Source of the DNA: Nocardioides luteus
Lineage (GTDB): Bacteria; Actinomycetota; Actinomycetes; Propionibacteriales; Nocardioidaceae
Assembly (NCBI RefSeq): GCF_014648595.1
Contig: NZ_BMRK01000001.1
Location: 62,001 to 126,000 of the forward strand
DNA: 64,000 nt
Direction of reading: 5' to 3'
This document shows positions 61,612 to 64,000 of this stretch, in pieces. Below the pieces are notes generated by a model. The model did not search any database. It was not told the origin of the DNA and saw nothing but the letters and a program-made list of their open reading frames with translations. Position numbers and translations under genes: made by a program. Numbering within the stretch: position 1 is the stretch's first letter; every line of letters begins with the position of its first letter.

Positions 61612-62697
61612 ATGACTGACCTTTCCAAGACGCCCGAGGCGACGCCGGCCAAGGGTGGCGCGTTCCTCTCGGTGCGAGACCTGAAGGTCCACTTCACGAC
61701 GTCGGACGGCATCGTGAAGGCGACCGACGGTCTCTCCTTCGACCTCGAGCGCGGCAAGACCCTCGGCATCGTGGGTGAGTCCGGCTCCGGCAAGTCGGTC
61801 TCGAGCTCCGCGATCATGGGCCTGCACCGCGGCACCAACGCCATGCTCAGCGGCGAGATCCTGCTCGACGGTGTCGACCTGCTCAAGGTGAGCAACGAGG
61901 ACATGCGCAAGCGTCGCGGTCGCGACGTGGCGATGATCTTCCAGGACCCGCTCTCCGCGATGCACCCCTACTACACGGTGGGCAACCAGATCATGGAGGC
62001 CTACCAGGTCCACAACGACGTGACCAAGCGGGAGGCGCGCAAGCGCGCCATCGAGATGCTCGACCGTGTTGGCATCCCGCAGCCCGACCGTCGCGTGGAC
62101 GACTACCCCCACCAGTTCTCCGGCGGCATGCGCCAGCGCGCGATGATCGCGATGGGGCTGATCAACAACCCCAGCCTGCTCATCGCCGACGAGCCGACCA
62201 CCGCGCTCGACGTGACCGTCCAAGCGCAGATCCTCGACCTGCTGCAGGACCTGCAGCGCGACTTCGACGCGGCGATCATCATCATCACCCACGACCTCGG
62301 TGTCGTGGCCGAGATGGCTGATGACGTACTCGTGATGTACGCCGGTCGCGCGGTCGAGTACGGCCCGGGCAAGGAGATCCTCACCAACCCGGAGATGCCC
62401 TACACCTGGGGTCTGCTCTCCAGCGTGCCGGACCTGACCGCGTCCACCGAGGCCAAGCTGATCCCGATCCGGGGCAACCCGCCCTCGCTGCTCAACCCGC
62501 CGCCGGGATGCCCCTTCGAGCCGCGCTGCGACCACACCGCGAAGGTCGGCGGTGACCTGTGCCGGACGACGCTGCCCGACCTCACCCCGGCCAACAGCGG
62601 TGGCAGCCACGTCAAGCGCTGCCACATCAAGAACGCCGATGAGGTCTACGAGGCAGAGATCCTGCCCGAGATCGCCCCTGACCTGGTGGAGGACTGA
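61612..62697 (+). CDS. dppD: Peptide ABC importer ATPase, DppD/OppD type
   Basis: 361 residues, ATG with GGAGGGA upstream. Walker [10 protein letters not shown]-loop [16 protein letters not shown], signature [15 protein letters not shown], Walker [13 protein letters not shown]-loop ITHD. The C-terminal oligopeptide extension has the FeS-type cysteine set: [15 protein letters not shown] and KRCH. One-base overlap with dppF. Confidence 0.93.
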   Translation: MTDLSKTPEATPAKGGAFLSVRDLKVHFTTSDGIVKATDGLSFDLERGKTLGIVGESGSGKSVSSSAIMGLHRGTNAMLSGEILLDGVDLLKVSNEDMRKRRGRDVAMIFQDPLSAMHPYYTVGNQIMEAYQVHNDVTKREARKRAIEMLDRVGIPQPDRRVDDYPHQFSGGMRQRAMIAMGLINNPSLLIADEPTTALDVTVQAQILDLLQDLQRDFDAAIIIITHDLGVVAEMADDVLVMYAGRAVEYGPGKEILTNPEMPYTWGLLSSVPDLTASTEAKLIPIRGNPPSLLNPPPGCPFEPRCDHTAKVGGDLCRTTLPDLTPANSGGSHVKRCHIKNADEVYEAEILPEIAPDLVED

Positions 62698-63884
62698 TGA
62701 GCGACACCACGATTGCCACCGCGGCCTCGGTCGCGCCGGCGAGCACGGAGACCGTGCTCTCGGTCGAGAACCTGAAGATGCACTTCCCGGTCAAGGGAAG
62801 CGGGATCGTCCGACGGACGGTCGGCCACGTCAAGGCCGTCGACGGTGTCTCCTTCGAGGTCGCCAAGGGCACGGCTCTCGGCCTCGTCGGTGAGTCCGGT
62901 TGTGGCAAGTCCACGACCGGGCGGATGGTGACCCGGCTCTACAAGCCCACCGAGGGCAAGATCAACTTCGAGGGCACCGACATCGCCAACTACTCGGGCA
63001 AGCAGCTGCACCCGATGCGGCGTGAGATCCAGATGATCTTCCAGGACCCGTCGACGTCGCTGAACCCGCGTCACACGGTCGGCTCGATCATCGGTGCGCC
63101 GCTGCGGATCCACAAGATGGTCCCGAAGGACAAGGTCCTCGACCGGGTCCAGGAGCTTCTCGAGATCGTCGGTCTCAACCCGGAGCACTACAACCGCTAC
63201 CCGCACGAGTTCTCCGGCGGTCAGCGTCAGCGCATCGGCATCGCCCGCGCGCTGACCCTGCAGCCGAAGCTGCTCGTCGCCGACGAGCCGGTCTCCGCGC
63301 TCGACGTGTCCATCCAGGCCCAGGTGATCAACCTTCTGCAGGACCTGCAGAAGGAGTTCGACATCTCCTTCCTGTTCATCGCCCACGACCTCGCGATCGT
63401 CCGCCACTTCTGCCCCGAGATCGCGGTGATGTACCTCGGCAAGATCGTGGAGATCGGTGACCGCGAGTCGATCTACGAGCACGCCCACCACCCCTACACG
63501 CAGGCGCTGCTCTCGGCCGTGCCCGACGTGAAGCAGGCCGCGATCGGTGGACGTCGTGAGCGGATTCGGCTGGAGGGTGACGTACCTTCGCCGATCAACC
63601 CGCCCTCGGGCTGCCACTTCCGCACCCGCTGCGCCATCGCCAAGGACATCTGCTCCGTGGTCGAGCCGCCGCTGCTGCAGATCGGCAAGAAGCACAAGGT
63701 CGCCTGCCACTTCCCGGGTGAGATCCACCAGCACCCGGAGAAGCCGGTCACCGCGCCGCTGCTGGGTGTCGACGAGTTCGGTGCGCCGGACCCGGGCGCA
63801 AGCCCGGCCGAGGTTCCCGGGGACGGTCCGGGGTACGCGGACACGTGGTACGACCTGGCGAACAACTCGCGGGGTTCTGCCTGA
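62697..63884 (+). CDS. dppF: Peptide ABC importer ATPase, DppF/OppF type
   Basis: 395 residues, ATG in TGATG overlap. Walker [11 protein letters not shown]-loop [16 protein letters not shown], signature [15 protein letters not shown], Walker [12 protein letters not shown]. Cys residues in [15 protein letters not shown] and VACHFPGE form the family cluster. The C-terminal 50 residues are acidic and Pro/Gly-rich, longer than usual. Partner of DppD. Confidence 0.93.
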   Translation: MSDTTIATAASVAPASTETVLSVENLKMHFPVKGSGIVRRTVGHVKAVDGVSFEVAKGTALGLVGESGCGKSTTGRMVTRLYKPTEGKINFEGTDIANYSGKQLHPMRREIQMIFQDPSTSLNPRHTVGSIIGAPLRIHKMVPKDKVLDRVQELLEIVGLNPEHYNRYPHEFSGGQRQRIGIARALTLQPKLLVADEPVSALDVSIQAQVINLLQDLQKEFDISFLFIAHDLAIVRHFCPEIAVMYLGKIVEIGDRESIYEHAHHPYTQALLSAVPDVKQAAIGGRRERIRLEGDVPSPINPPSGCHFRTRCAIAKDICSVVEPPLLQIGKKHKVACHFPGEIHQHPEKPVTAPLLGVDEFGAPDPGASPAEVPGDGPGYADTWYDLANNSRGSA

Positions 63885-63886
63885 GA

Positions 63887-63910
63887 GGTCTCGACAAGCT
63901 CGACCACCGG
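63887..63910. repeat. Dispersed imperfect palindrome after dppF
   Basis: GGTCTCGACAAGCTCGACC followed by ACCGG, the second copy of the element found inside hisS. It begins 2 bases after the dppF stop. Confidence 0.65.
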
Positions 63911-63969
63911 GGTGTTCTGTCTGAGGCTCTCGGCGAGTGATTCTCCTGTGTGACAGCGAGATTGTGAAA

Positions 63970-64000
63970 GACGGTCCGCAGCCAACGGCTGCGGGCCGTC
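63970..64000 (+). terminator. Terminator of the dpp operon
   Basis: GACGGTCCGCAGCC (63970-63983) pairs with GGCTGCGGGCCGTC (63987-64000), 14 bp with one T-G pair and a 3-base loop. The window ends at the last paired base, so any T-tract is out of view. Confidence 0.75.

Overview
The window is high-GC actinobacterial chromosome, most likely from a Nocardioides-type organism (family Nocardioidaceae). The evidence is the actinobacterial gene order (HIT/Ap4A phosphorylase, pgsA, pdxST, yebC, ruvCAB, yajC-secDF, apt, relA, DUF349, glyoxalase-II-like, hisS, aspS), frequent GTG starts, several TANNNT -10 boxes sitting 6-7 nt before a start codon (leaderless mRNAs), an actinobacterial LexA box before ruvC, and a phosphatidylinositol-phosphate synthase. 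The genus is inference. No rRNA, tRNA, CRISPR array, transposase or phage gene was seen.

Layout. 1-2.1 kb: end of an fprA-type reductase, a TetR regulator and the HIT gene. 2.1-8.5 kb: NmrA-like reductase divergent from a WYL regulator, then a NarL-type two-component system divergent from a FtsX-type ABC exporter. 8.5-15.9 kb: two divergent operons (GntP permease, KDPG aldolase, D-aminoacylase-like deacylase, fold-type III PLP lyase // KDG kinase, IclR regulator, RidA) that fit together as a pathway from an imported N-acylated or free 2-amino-2-deoxy-sugar acid to pyruvate and glyceraldehyde-3-phosphate. 15.9-18.1 kb: acyltransferase-SGNH surface-glycan O-acylase. 18.3-34.2 kb: a xylose/xylo-oligosaccharide regulon: XylFGH-like importer, serine hydrolase, LacI regulator, a second importer with a GH3 glycosidase, ROK regulator XylR, xylA and xylB.

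34.3-36.97 kb: PIP synthase with an inositol-monophosphatase-family gene, then pdxS. 37.2-40.8 kb: a five-gene SipW-type secretion module (two substrates with alternate signal peptides, an LPGTG surface protein, two Ser/His signal peptidases, one of them fused to a substrate-like domain) that separates pdxS from pdxT. 40.9-57.4 kb: core block pdxT, yebC, ruvCAB, yajC-secD-secF, apt, relA, two tiny membrane proteins, DUF349 gene, MBL hydrolase, hisS, aspS. 57.6-63.9 kb: a complete dipeptide/oligopeptide importer in the order C-A-B-D-F.

Three intergenic arrays (about 23.0, 35.7 and 51.9 kb) are built from one 32-bp unit containing a GCCGA(G/C)TCGGC palindrome. Each array has direct copies followed by inverted copies, at an exact 32-bp period in the two large arrays. 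No feature type I know explains them; with the SipW-peptidase/substrate fusion and the amino-sugar-acid cluster they are the most interesting items here. The xylose regulon looks coordinated through LacI operators, Crp/GlxR-like sites and a ROK palindrome. All assignments are by eye from sequence motifs; no database search was run.
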